64,000 nucleotides of DNA from the NCBI GenBank assembly GCA_050247075.1, contig JBFWUW010000022.1, forward strand, positions 1-64,000, given 5' to 3'. This DNA comes from JBFWUW01 sp050247075 (GTDB lineage Bacteria; Planctomycetota; Planctomycetia; Pirellulales; JBFWUW01). The notes beneath the pieces were generated by a model that was given only the letters and a program-made list of their open reading frames with translations, did no database searches and was not told the origin of the DNA. Position 1 is the first letter of the stretch. Every line of letters starts with the position of its first letter. Position numbers and translations under genes: made by a program. This document shows positions 9,738-17,339 of this stretch, in pieces.

Positions 9738-9788
9738 GGTATGAGGCTTGAGGTATGAGGCTTGAGGTATGAGGCTTGAGGTATGACA
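9720..9788 (+). repeat. Short tandem repeat (GAGGTATGAGGCTT units)
   Basis: A 14-bp unit, GAGGTATGAGGCTT, is repeated about four times between the EEP gene and the next gene, followed by AACTGAACACTGAAAACTGAAAAC. Related motifs occur reversed at 24750-24800. The array overlaps the last codons of the EEP gene. Confidence 0.8.
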
Positions 9789-9816
9789 ACTGAACACTGA
9801 AAACTGAAAACTAGCA

Positions 9817-10155
9817 ATGCACTTCTCCCACATCGGCCTCATCACCGACACCCCGCAACCTGGCGAGGTGTTTGTCGAAGCGACGAAAGTCTGGATCACC
9901 GACTTCGTCCAACACCCCTACCATATCGAGTGGCTACGGTTTGAACCCGACAGCCCCGTCACCGGCCCCGTGCGAACCGAACCGCATGTGGCCTATCGTG
10001 TCGAGTCATTGGAGCAGGCCGCCGCCGGGCTGCGGGTGTTGTTGGAACCCTTTCAACCGCTGCCCAACCTGCGGGTCGGCTTCTACCAGTCCGCCGACGG
10101 CGCGGTGATTGAGTTCATGGAATACAGCGGCTCGCCTTTTGAGACCGGCTCATAA
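9817..10155 (+). CDS. Glyoxalase/VOC-like small protein
   Basis: This 112-residue protein begins MHFSHIGLIT, resembling the first beta-strand and metal His of the vicinal oxygen chelate fold, and ends with GAVIEFMEY, matching the terminal strand with a Glu ligand. The length fits a single VOC module. A conserved second metal site is not obvious, so it may be catalytically inactive or bind a ligand. It follows the EEP phosphatase on the same strand after a short tandem repeat, and the two could share a transcript. Confidence 0.6.
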   Translation: MHFSHIGLITDTPQPGEVFVEATKVWITDFVQHPYHIEWLRFEPDSPVTGPVRTEPHVAYRVESLEQAAAGLRVLLEPFQPLPNLRVGFYQSADGAVIEFMEYSGSPFETGS

Positions 10156-10156
10156 C

Positions 10157-10696
10157 CTAATCAATCGGCGGCATCAGCCCAAAGAACTGGTCGCACCTTG
10201 CAATGGCCGCATCAACCGAACGGCAACGAAACACTTCCGTATGCAATCGTTCGCAATTCAAAGTTACACAGTCGATTGCCGTTTTTTCCCAAAGTTGTCG
10301 GCACGGCCATGACTTAATGATCGTGGCAAATGGGGCCGAGCAGCGTAAGGTACGAAGCCGGTCGTTCATGTTCGCGGAAAAGCCCACCTTGACTCTGAAC
10401 GGATCATGGTTGGGTTCAAGCTGAATCAAATAGAATACGCCAATTTCAGCGGAAATAAACTCGTCCCAGCTACCCCGCTCGGTGTCCTTACCCTTGTCGA
10501 TAACACTTTTGTCCAGCGCATCCTTCACCCGGAGAAAATCAGCGTACGTCAGATACGACACCAACTGATTTTTACTGCTGGTATCCCTTCTCTTGTGTCT
10601 CTGAATTCCCAGCCGATTCATCACCTTGAAAATGGTCTGCTTACGTCGTTCGAGTTGTTTCGCCGCCTCGATAACGGAAAGCATATCTTCATTCAT
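10157..10696 (-). CDS. HTH plus GIY-YIG/T5orf172-like domain protein
   Basis: This 179-residue protein has two parts. Residues 1-60 form a probable helix-turn-helix module of the MerR/AlpA type (SVIEAAKQLERRKQTIFKV). Residues 85-175 resemble the T5orf172/MUG113 branch of GIY-YIG domains: VFYLIQL, then RVKVGFSANMNDRLRTL, a Glu in LWEKTAID, and a terminal LHTEVFRC. That domain is a small nuclease fold found in phage and mobile proteins. The start at 10696 is chosen because the upstream open frame to 10921 shows no homology-like character. It converges on the VOC gene with one base between stop codons. Function is unproven, possibly DNA binding and nicking. Confidence 0.6.
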   Translation of the reverse strand: MNEDMLSVIEAAKQLERRKQTIFKVMNRLGIQRHKRRDTSSKNQLVSYLTYADFLRVKDALDKSVIDKGKDTERGSWDEFISAEIGVFYLIQLEPNHDPFRVKVGFSANMNDRLRTLRCSAPFATIIKSWPCRQLWEKTAIDCVTLNCERLHTEVFRCRSVDAAIARCDQFFGLMPPID

Positions 10697-10910
10697 TGAA
10701 TTGGTTCGGCAGAAAGGGCGCAGAAAAAACCCCGCATGGTGGGGCAGGAACCATGTGGGGCAAAACTTGTCCAGATCAACGCTGGTGAGGCAGGGAACAA
10801 CGAACAAGATAACACCGCCACGGGCGAGGTCAATGAATTTTGGACGGAAGGGATCGGGGTTCGCCGCCTTTCTCACCAATCCTGGCTGGCCATCCCTCAT
10901 CCTTCTGCCT

Positions 10911-12725
10911 TCACCTTTCATCCTTCAACTCCCAAATCCTGACCGCGCCGGATTGGCTGCCGGTGGCGGCTTGTTTGCCGTCGGGGGAGAGGGCCACGGC
11001 GGTGATGGCTCCGCTGGTTTCGGCTTGGAACTGGCGGATTTGCTCGCCGTCGCGCGAGAGCAGGATTTGCACAAAGCCCAGCTTGTCCCCGACGATCAGG
11101 CGGTTGTCGTCGGAGGAGAAGGCCAGGCTGGCCAGCTTGCGTTTGGAGACCAGCTTTTCAAAAATTTCCTCGCGGTAGCCGGCTTGCCACATGCATAGCG
11201 CGCCATCCTCGCAAACGGCCGCCAGGCGGTCGCCCCGCGTGGCGTAGGCCAGGTCGTTGACCGCCGCATCGGTCTGCCACGGCTTGAAGGCGTCGCGGCC
11301 CGTTTGCGCGGAGGTCCAGGTGTGAACGGTGCGGTCGCCCAGCGCCGCGCAGACGTATTCGCCCCGCGGATGGATCGCCAAGACCTTGATGGGGCTGCCT
11401 ACCGGCAACAACCATGTCGGCCCGTCGCGGCGGCATTGCGACACCGCCAACATCGACTTGTTGCCCCAGGCCGCGATGGTGCCGTCTTGCGAGAGCGCCG
11501 CGCAAGTGGCGTTTCCAAATCGGTTGTTGCGCTGCACGTACTCGGTGGTGTCGGCCAGCTTGCGGCCGGAAAAGCGGTAGAAGCGGGCAAAGCTTTCCCC
11601 TTCCAGCCCGACCAGGTCAAAGGGTGAGTCCAAAAACGCGGCCGCGGTGATCGGCCGGTTGTGCCGGGGGTACTCGCTGCTGCCGCTGAGAAAATACTCG
11701 CCACCCGCCGCCACGGTCCAGAGCCGCATCGATCCTTCGCTATCGGAGAGGGCGCAGCAACTCAGCAAGTATTGGCCGTCCGACGAAAACCGCAGCCAGC
11801 GGATGGCCCCTTTGTCGGCGGCACCGTAGGCCCGCAACCTTTCGCCCGACTGAAACTCACCCGGCGGCGTGAGCGAGACGGCTGGCGCACCGTCGTCATC
11901 GTTGGCGGGTGTAGCTGGCGACGTGCCGGGCCGATCGGCCGTGGCGGCGGGCCGTTTGGGCTTATCGGCCAAGGTCGAACCGCCGCCGTCCTGGGAGTAG
12001 TCGGGCGGACGCACGGGCGGCTCGGGCAGATTGGCCCACACGATCAGCCCAATCAGGGACAATAGCACAAACCCGCTGCCAGTTCCCCAAACCCAGCGGG
12101 GAACTCTTCGCCACCATTCGTCGTCAGCAGTGGCCAGCGGAACAAAGGCCGTTGCGGGCTGCGCTGGCACAGCCGGCGCGTACTGCAAGGCCAGCGGTTG
12201 GTGGTACAGCGGCTGCTGGGAAGAGAAGTCCAGCGGTTGAGGTACGTACTCCGCCGGTGCTGTGTCCCATCCAGCCAGCGGCAGCCCGGCCGCCAGCGGA
12301 TCGGGTGTACCCGGCGGCAGCGGCAAATCCCATGGGGCGATCTCGGGCTCGGCGGGGGGTAGTTGCTTTTTGGGCTTTGCCGCCGGTGTGGGTGCCGCGG
12401 GCCTGGCGGCGGCTGGTTTGGGGGCGGGCGAAGCGGGTCTGGAGACCGCGGCGGGCTGGCTCTGTTGAAGCTGGGCGTCGTAGGCCGCGCGCTTGGCGGC
12501 ATCGAGCAGGCAAGCCTTGGCCGCGGCTAGTTCGTTCAGAATCTTGGTGGCATCCTCGGCAAACTTGCCCGCCTGAAAATTGCGCACGTAGGAGCTTTGC
12601 CGCACGGCCGCGGCATTGATCACTTCCCGGTCGGACTCGTCGGGAGAAATTGCCAACAACTGGTAATGCGTTGGCGGCCTGGTCCCCTCGGGTATCCCCA
12701 GCCATTTGCGATAAGGGTCAAACAT
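10911..12725 (-). CDS. DnaJ-like N-terminus, membrane segment and WD40 propeller
   Basis: This 604-residue protein combines three parts. Residues 1-90 look like a J-domain derivative (HYQLLAISPDESDREVINAA, later ACLLDAAKRAAYDAQL) lacking an obvious HPD tripeptide. A Pro/Ala-rich linker follows to about 210, then one transmembrane helix near 218-240. After a second linker, WD40-type blades run from about 280 to the end, including FSSDGQYLLSCC and LSPDGKQAATGSQSGAVRIW. The layout suggests a cytoplasmic N-terminus and an exported propeller. This architecture is planctomycete-like; its partners are unknown. Its stop overlaps the far upstream open frame of the 10157-10696 gene but not the chosen coding part. 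Confidence 0.8.
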   Translation of the reverse strand: MFDPYRKWLGIPEGTRPPTHYQLLAISPDESDREVINAAAVRQSSYVRNFQAGKFAEDATKILNELAAAKACLLDAAKRAAYDAQLQQSQPAAVSRPASPAPKPAAARPAAPTPAAKPKKQLPPAEPEIAPWDLPLPPGTPDPLAAGLPLAGWDTAPAEYVPQPLDFSSQQPLYHQPLALQYAPAVPAQPATAFVPLATADDEWWRRVPRWVWGTGSGFVLLSLIGLIVWANLPEPPVRPPDYSQDGGGSTLADKPKRPAATADRPGTSPATPANDDDGAPAVSLTPPGEFQSGERLRAYGAADKGAIRWLRFSSDGQYLLSCCALSDSEGSMRLWTVAAGGEYFLSGSSEYPRHNRPITAAAFLDSPFDLVGLEGESFARFYRFSGRKLADTTEYVQRNNRFGNATCAALSQDGTIAAWGNKSMLAVSQCRRDGPTWLLPVGSPIKVLAIHPRGEYVCAALGDRTVHTWTSAQTGRDAFKPWQTDAAVNDLAYATRGDRLAAVCEDGALCMWQAGYREEIFEKLVSKRKLASLAFSSDDNRLIVGDKLGFVQILLSRDGEQIRQFQAETSGAITAVALSPDGKQAATGSQSGAVRIWELKDER

Positions 12726-12793
12726 ATCGCCATCTTAAACATTGGCCGAAAGCAAGCCAATGCGGAGAGCCGCGGGACAGACGGGTAGGCGGC

Positions 12794-12946
12794 GTAGAGT
12801 GGGACAAGTGGAGATCAACGCTCCAGTGGGACGCGGTTTTGTCCGCGAAGTCCCACCATGATGGGCGATGCCGGCCGCAATCGGTGGGGCATCGCGGTAA
12901 GGTCGGTTTGAGATGGCACAGCCGCGTTCAGCTTGTCCCGCCCTAC
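12794..12946. repeat. About 155-bp repeat with terminal GTAGRGTGGGACAAG inverted ends, copy 1
   Basis: The block begins GTAGAGTGGGACAAG and ends with its inverse, CTTGTCCCGCCCTAC. The second copy is at 61615-61772. Inside both lie GTCCCACCATGAT and a GGGCATCGCGGT or GGACATCGCGGT motif. The inverse end supplies the TAG stop codon of the PQQ gene that follows on the minus strand. Confidence 0.75.
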
Positions 12947-14397
12947 TCCAAGGGATCTTCCGCGTCATCCATCCCTTCGACTTCCCTGCCCACGTCTTCC
13001 AAGCCCTCGACTTCCATTTCTTCCACGTCGCTGATGACGTCCTCGACGTCAGCATCCTCGTCGTCGCCTTCATCTTCCCTGGCATCCTCGTCTTCATCCT
13101 CGGCGTCTTCGTCTTCGTCGTCCGCCGCTTTCTTGGGCTTCTTGCCTTTCTTAAATTTGTCTTGCGGGGCCACGGGTTCAGGTATCACATGCACGATCGG
13201 CTGGGCCGCCCCAATTTCGTGCAAGCATTGCACCAGCCCGCCGGCGGTCACCATATAGATACGGTCGTTTTGCGTGTTCATGAGCTTCTTGGCCAGCGGG
13301 TCGATCGGTAGCTGGGCCAACTGGCCGCCGCTGGCGGCATCCAGCACGACCAACCGCTGCAAATTGTCGGTGGCGTACACGCGGTCCTTACTGGCGGCGA
13401 CAAACTGCGTGATCCGCGGTACGAACCAACGCTCCAGGCCGGCATCGACCCCCAGGCAGTACATGCCGCCAATATCGGGCGTGATGTAGACCGCGCCATC
13501 GATGGCCGCCGGACGTTGGCCAATCGCATGGCCCGTGGTGAATTGCCAGCGGGCTTCGCCCGACATTTCGTCGATGGCGTACAAGTAGCCATCGCGCGAG
13601 GCCGCCAGCACCAGCGGCGTCCAGTAGGCCAGCGGGGCTGAGATGGCCCGGTTGGTTTCAAACCGGAAGCGAACCGAGCCCAGATCGGGCGAGGCCACAA
13701 ACACAAACCCCCGCGACGTGGCCCAGGCCAGGCTCTGCCTGGTAAATAGCGGGGGAACGTCGATCGAACCGAAGGAGAGATAAACTCGCTCTTCCTTGGC
13801 CCGGACGATTTCGTCGGTCTCGACGTTGGCCACGGAATTGGGCAACTGGTAACTGGTGACATGTCCGCTGAAATGCGGGACGTGGACCACGCGGCTATCG
13901 ACAGCCGGCTGTTGCGAGGGAACCCGCAACAGGCGTTTCTCCCACAAGACGTGCCCGTTCGAGCGATCGAGGGCCAGCATCACCTGGCCGTTCAGCACGA
14001 CCACGACTTTGTCGGACGAGGCGGCCGGCAGATTGAGAAAGTCGCGGTCGCCGATCTGCTGCTGCCAGACCGTTCTGCCGTTTTCTGCATCCAGGGCTTG
14101 CAAAAAGCCGTGGTTCGTTTGCAACAACAACAGGTCATGCTGTTCGGGGTTGCTTGCCCGGTCTTGCACCAGGCTCAAGGTTGTGCCGGTCACCTTGTAC
14201 TTGGTCTTGTCCATCTGCACCTGGCTGACCCAGGCCCGCTCGAGTCCGACGCGGCGGGCCAGGTTTTGCGGCACTAACTCGGACTGGGCCGCGGCCCAGT
14301 CTGTATTGGCCAGTACCGCGGCTAGTACGGCCCAACGCGCGGCACGGAAGGCATCGCCCAAACGGCGGCAAACCAGAAAAGACCGGGTGGATGTCAT
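12943..14397 (-). CDS. Secreted PQQ-like propeller protein with acidic tail
   Basis: This 484-residue protein has an N-terminal hydrophobic signal (about residues 15-37, ending WAAAQ). A PQQ-type propeller follows, with blades such as LDAENGRTVWQQQ, LDRSNGHVLWEKR and IDEMSGEARWQF. From about residue 400, a Lys-rich patch leads into roughly 80 residues dominated by Asp and Glu. The tail resembles that of the unrelated secreted protein at 2870-4576. The ATG at 14397 is used because it starts the export signal; the frame stays open to 14472. The TAG stop lies in the end of a dispersed repeat, so the last residues may have been changed by repeat insertion. Confidence 0.82.
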   Translation of the reverse strand: MTSTRSFLVCRRLGDAFRAARWAVLAAVLANTDWAAAQSELVPQNLARRVGLERAWVSQVQMDKTKYKVTGTTLSLVQDRASNPEQHDLLLLQTNHGFLQALDAENGRTVWQQQIGDRDFLNLPAASSDKVVVVLNGQVMLALDRSNGHVLWEKRLLRVPSQQPAVDSRVVHVPHFSGHVTSYQLPNSVANVETDEIVRAKEERVYLSFGSIDVPPLFTRQSLAWATSRGFVFVASPDLGSVRFRFETNRAISAPLAYWTPLVLAASRDGYLYAIDEMSGEARWQFTTGHAIGQRPAAIDGAVYITPDIGGMYCLGVDAGLERWFVPRITQFVAASKDRVYATDNLQRLVVLDAASGGQLAQLPIDPLAKKLMNTQNDRIYMVTAGGLVQCLHEIGAAQPIVHVIPEPVAPQDKFKKGKKPKKAADDEDEDAEDEDEDAREDEGDDEDADVEDVISDVEEMEVEGLEDVGREVEGMDDAEDPLE

Positions 14398-14516
14398 GGA
14401 CGGTCTCGGCAAGAATACGTAACAATGCCCAGGCGCGAACGGCCCGGCGATTTTTCCATGATAATCGACCACACGCCCGCCAACAGCAAAATTCCGACGA
14501 TTCGGCTCTCCTCTTT

Positions 14517-15050
14517 ATGATTTACGTGTGGATCACTTTGCTGGTGCTGGCCCTGTTGACGGGCTGGGTGCTGACTATATTCAGCCTGCCAGGCAATTGG
14601 CTGATGGTCGTGGCGGTGGGCCTGTTTGCCTGGTTTGTTCCGGCGGATTCGCGGGCGGCCATATCCTGGAAATGGGTAGCGGCCTTGGTGGTCTTGGCCC
14701 TACTGGGTGAAATAGCCGAGCTGCTGGCCGCGGCGCTGGGGGCCGCGAAAGGGGGGGGCAGCAAACGGGGAACGGTGCTGGCGGTGATCGGTTCGGTGGT
14801 GGGCAGCCTTGGACTGGCGCTCGTGGGCTTGCCCATTCCGGTGGTGGGGCCGGTGGTGGCCGCCGTCTTGGGCGCGGCCCTGGGGGCGCTCGGCGGAGCC
14901 ATGCTGGGGGAGCACTGGAAAGGCCGCACCCTGAACGAAAGCTGGAAAGTCGGCCAAGGGGCGTTTTGGGGCCGATTGTTGGGGACGTTGGCTAAGGTCA
15001 GCATTGGCACGGCCATGCTGGTGGTAGGCATTATGGCGATGATTTTGTAA
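14517..15050 (+). CDS. DUF456 family membrane protein
   Basis: This 177-residue protein is almost wholly hydrophobic, with helices at about 4-24 and 26-40 (SLPGNWLMVVAVGL), a Gly-rich hairpin pair at 75-120, and a final helix near 155-175. The LPGNWL signature and Gly-rich middle match DUF456, a membrane family of unknown function. ATG at 14517 starts the first helix directly; the longer frame from 14391 adds a basic stretch that does not look coding. It is divergent from the PQQ gene and followed by csrA about 190 bp later. Confidence 0.8.
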   Translation: MIYVWITLLVLALLTGWVLTIFSLPGNWLMVVAVGLFAWFVPADSRAAISWKWVAALVVLALLGEIAELLAAALGAAKGGGSKRGTVLAVIGSVVGSLGLALVGLPIPVVGPVVAAVLGAALGALGGAMLGEHWKGRTLNESWKVGQGAFWGRLLGTLAKVSIGTAMLVVGIMAMIL

Positions 15051-15167
15051 TGCTTTCCAAAGACACTAGAGGAATGTACACATGCCGGCACACCTTAACA
15101 GGGCACAAATCGACGCAACATCAATAATCAGGCGTATTTGGCAGCTAGCACGAGATTTTTTTTGCTC

Positions 15168-15186
15168 TTGGCACGCAGTCTGCTTT
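15168..15186 (+). promoter_or_regulatory. Sigma-54 (RpoN) type promoter for csrA
   Basis: The sequence TTGGCACG-CAGT-CTGC matches the -24/-12 sigma-54 consensus TTGGCACG-N4-TTGC at all but one position. The GG and GC dinucleotides are exactly 12 bases apart. A run of eight T lies just upstream, as is common for such promoters. Transcription would begin near 15195, leaving a leader of about 47 nt before the csrA ATG. That leader has three GGA triplets (GTTGGAAC, ACGGAGC, AAGGAGC) that CsrA could bind for autoregulation. This is a visual match only. Confidence 0.5.
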
Positions 15187-15241
15187 TAGCTCCCCACGTT
15201 GGAACGGAGCAACAAACAACCCAAACGCCAAGGAGCCTGAC

Positions 15242-15643
15242 ATGTTGGTACTCACTCGCAAGCCCGATCAGAAGATTCAAATCGGCGACAATATCTGCAT
15301 CACCATCGTCCGCGTCAAAGGCCAGTCGGTGCGGATCGGAATCGACGCCCCCAAGGAAGTCCGCGTGATGCGCACCGAACTGACCGAAGGTGAGTCGGCC
15401 GAGACCCCAGACAGCCAACCGCAAATGGAAACGATGGAGGTCGCTCTCCCGCAAGAGCAGGCCGCGAAAGAATCGACGACCGCCAAGGCGAGCGTGGTCT
15501 CCATACCCATCTGCGACGCCAACCCGGAGCAACGCCGCAATCCTTGCTTCCCCAAAGCCGGCCGGACCCCAGGTGCCAGTTGTGCATCCTCGGTTCGTCG
15601 CCCCCAGCGCCTGGGCCCGGCCGTGCTGCGGACGATGAAATAA
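15242..15643 (+). CDS. csrA: Carbon storage regulator CsrA with long C-terminal extension
   Basis: The first 60 or so residues are a clear CsrA/RsmA protein: MLVLTRKPDQKIQIGDN, ITIVRVKGQSVRIGIDAP and EVRVMRTEL. CsrA dimers bind GGA motifs in mRNA leaders and control translation and mRNA stability. Typical CsrA proteins are 60-75 residues, but this frame continues to 133. The extra half is polar, Pro/Gln/Ala-rich and has two Cys residues (SIPICDAN, RNPCFP). It has no recognised domain, so it is either a real disordered extension or a read-through after loss of the usual stop. AAGGAG lies 6 nt before the ATG. The gene is followed by an intrinsic terminator. Confidence 0.92.
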   Translation: MLVLTRKPDQKIQIGDNICITIVRVKGQSVRIGIDAPKEVRVMRTELTEGESAETPDSQPQMETMEVALPQEQAAKESTTAKASVVSIPICDANPEQRRNPCFPKAGRTPGASCASSVRRPQRLGPAVLRTMK

Positions 15644-15699
15644 GGGGAGGGGGCAAGGATGAAGGATGAAGGCGGAAGATTTGGATGGGGCCGATTTTT

Positions 15700-15740
15700 A
15701 GCCCCCTGGCGGCACTGGCGCTTGGGGGCTTTCTTGTTTG
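15700..15740 (+). terminator. Intrinsic terminator after csrA
   Basis: The arms AGCCCCC (15700-15706) and GGGGGCT (15724-15730) form a stem with a 17-nt loop, followed by TTCTTGTTTG. It lies about 55 bp after the csrA stop. Confidence 0.6.
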
Positions 15741-15766
15741 CCTGTAGGTCGTTTTTGGGCATAGGG

Positions 15767-15839
15767 TGGCACTGGCGGCTCGTCCGCCAGTGGCGCTGTC
15801 CTGCACTGGTCCACTGGCGGGCAAGCCGCCAGTGGCACT
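15767..15839. repeat. Paired hairpins with CACTGGCGG arms
   Basis: Two adjacent palindromes occur. The second is perfect over ten bases: CCACTGGCGG, a five-base loop, then CCGCCAGTGG. The first has one bulge. A related CACTGGCGGCTT fragment recurs near 33880. It is a dispersed palindromic repeat, possibly also a bidirectional barrier to transcription between convergent genes. Confidence 0.65.
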
Positions 15840-15863
15840 CTCATTTCCAGTGGTGACAAAGCA

Positions 15864-16925
15864 CTAACGGGGCACACCGGGAACGGGCGGCGGCGTGGGT
15901 GGGGCGGCTGGGGGCTGGCGGATGCGGGACATGATGGCGTCCATTTGCCAGCGGGTGGCCTCTCGGCCCACACGGTCGTCTTCGTCCTTGGCCCGCTTCG
16001 ATGCGGTTTCTAAACGGACGCGGTATTTGTCGGCCAGCCGCTTGCTTTCCACCGCTCCCACGCGAATGTCGATCAGTTGCATATCGAGCCGGAGCGTGTT
16101 GATTTCGTTGGCCAACTCTTGAATGCGGTCGGCATTGGCTTGCAAGGTATCGGCGTCTCGCACCGATGCCAGCAAACTGGCGTAGGCCTCTAGTTTCTGG
16201 CAGAAGTTTTCAATCTGCTCATCGTTCTTTTTCTGCTGTTCGGGCGGTGCCGGCTGGGGACCAATCGAGAAGGAGGGACGGGAGGAGGATGGCGAGCCTG
16301 GCGTTACGTTCGCCCTGGCCCTGTTAGCGGCAACGCGGGCCTGCCGTACCGCTGCCCCCAACATCATCACACAGCCGCCGGCCAGCAGCAGCAAAACGGT
16401 CCCCCCCACCCCCAGCGATATCCACAGGATGGCTTTCTTGTTGGACTTCTTCCGGCGTGGGGGCTGGGGAAGACTTCCCATGCCCCCTCCGTACATGCCG
16501 GCCCCAGGCATTCCCATGCCCGGCGTACCCATGCCCATACCCGGCGCGCCAAATCCTTGCATGCCGGCACCCTGCATCATGTTGGCGTCGGGCGGCAGGC
16601 CGAAACCGGCGGCCGTTCCAAAAGGGGCTGCCTGGCCCATCATTCCCGGCGGCTGAAAACCTGGCTGCGGCGTGCCGAAGGGGTCCGCTGGCTGCCCGCC
16701 GAAACCGGCCGGAAAACCCGAAGCTGCGCCTACGGCGGGGTTTGCCCGCGGAGTTGCCATGCCTTGATTTGGTACCTGTCTGGCAGCACCCGCTGGCGGA
16801 GCATGTCCGCCTGGATTGGGAATCGCCAGCGGTTGTCCGCACTTGGGGCATTTGACACGGCGGCCGGCCAATTCATCCTTCGCCGAGAACGCCTGTCCGC
16901 ACGCGCACTTGACCGGTATTGCCAT
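15864..16925 (-). CDS. Zinc-ribbon, Gly/Met-rich membrane protein
   Basis: This 353-residue protein starts with a zinc ribbon, CACGQAF then VKCPKCGQ (four Cys, residues 8-32). A long Gly/Pro/Met-rich low-complexity region follows (for example MGMGTPGMGMPGAGMYG, about 120-170). Then come a KKSNKK basic patch and one transmembrane helix at about 178-200. The C-terminal 120 residues look helical or coiled-coil (LEAYASLLASVRDADTLQANA). The ribbon would be cytoplasmic and the coiled coil outside, a layout seen in planctomycete proteins of unknown role. ATG at 16925 is chosen because the ribbon begins immediately; upstream sequence is repeat-rich. Confidence 0.75.
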   Translation of the reverse strand: MAIPVKCACGQAFSAKDELAGRRVKCPKCGQPLAIPNPGGHAPPAGAARQVPNQGMATPRANPAVGAASGFPAGFGGQPADPFGTPQPGFQPPGMMGQAAPFGTAAGFGLPPDANMMQGAGMQGFGAPGMGMGTPGMGMPGAGMYGGGMGSLPQPPRRKKSNKKAILWISLGVGGTVLLLLAGGCVMMLGAAVRQARVAANRARANVTPGSPSSSRPSFSIGPQPAPPEQQKKNDEQIENFCQKLEAYASLLASVRDADTLQANADRIQELANEINTLRLDMQLIDIRVGAVESKRLADKYRVRLETASKRAKDEDDRVGREATRWQMDAIMSRIRQPPAAPPTPPPVPGVPR

Positions 16926-17339
16926 GACCCCGCACCTCAAGGAAATGCCACATGCTGGAGGAGGCGGTGGAATCGCCTCCGGCAACGAATCGCCGACAAA
17001 GATGCCTTCTACAGTACCTGATGGGGCCAGCCATGCAAGATTATTGGCGACGTTGCGACATGGCTCCTGCCTTGTCCGCTTGAAACGCGCTCGATGGTCC
17101 ATGCCTGGCAAGCGTGACTGGTGTGGCTAGCTGGTACCGGTTCAAGCCGGCAAAGCAGGATCTTTGTGGCCACGTTGGCCAAATCCACCCACCTTGGCTT
17201 TTCATCCTTCATCCTTCTGCCTTCATCCTTTCCTTTTCACCCAACCCCGTTGCCACTGCGGGCCAAAGACTCTACGATTCGAGGGCGCTTCTGGTCGGGC
17301 CGCTTTTCAACGATGCCTTTCGTGGTTGATTCCCTGCGC
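16926..17339. other. Repeat-bearing intergenic region
   Basis: No gene is supported in these 414 bp. They hold a hairpin of the GGAGGCGGTGGAATCGCCTCC type at 16957-16982, a copy of the CAAGCCGGCAAAGCAGG repeat at 17141-17175, and a CATCCTTCATCCTTCTGCC simple repeat near 17205-17240. The short stretch 17050-17110 resembles 58025-58100, the flank of another copy of the same repeat. Confidence 0.6.
17141..17175 (+). repeat. TCAAGCCGGCAAAGCAGG repeat, copy 1
   Basis: A block of about 33 bp centred on CAAAGCAGGATCTTTG, a near palindrome, also occurs at 33611-33643 and 58125-58157 with few changes. The 17-kb and 58-kb copies also share about 60 bp of diverged upstream flank. Confidence 0.7.

Noticed and set aside
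10696..10921. Longer N-terminus for the HTH/GIY-YIG gene
   Set aside because: The added 75 residues read through a low-complexity ATCCTTCTGCC region and precede a natural ATG at the HTH.
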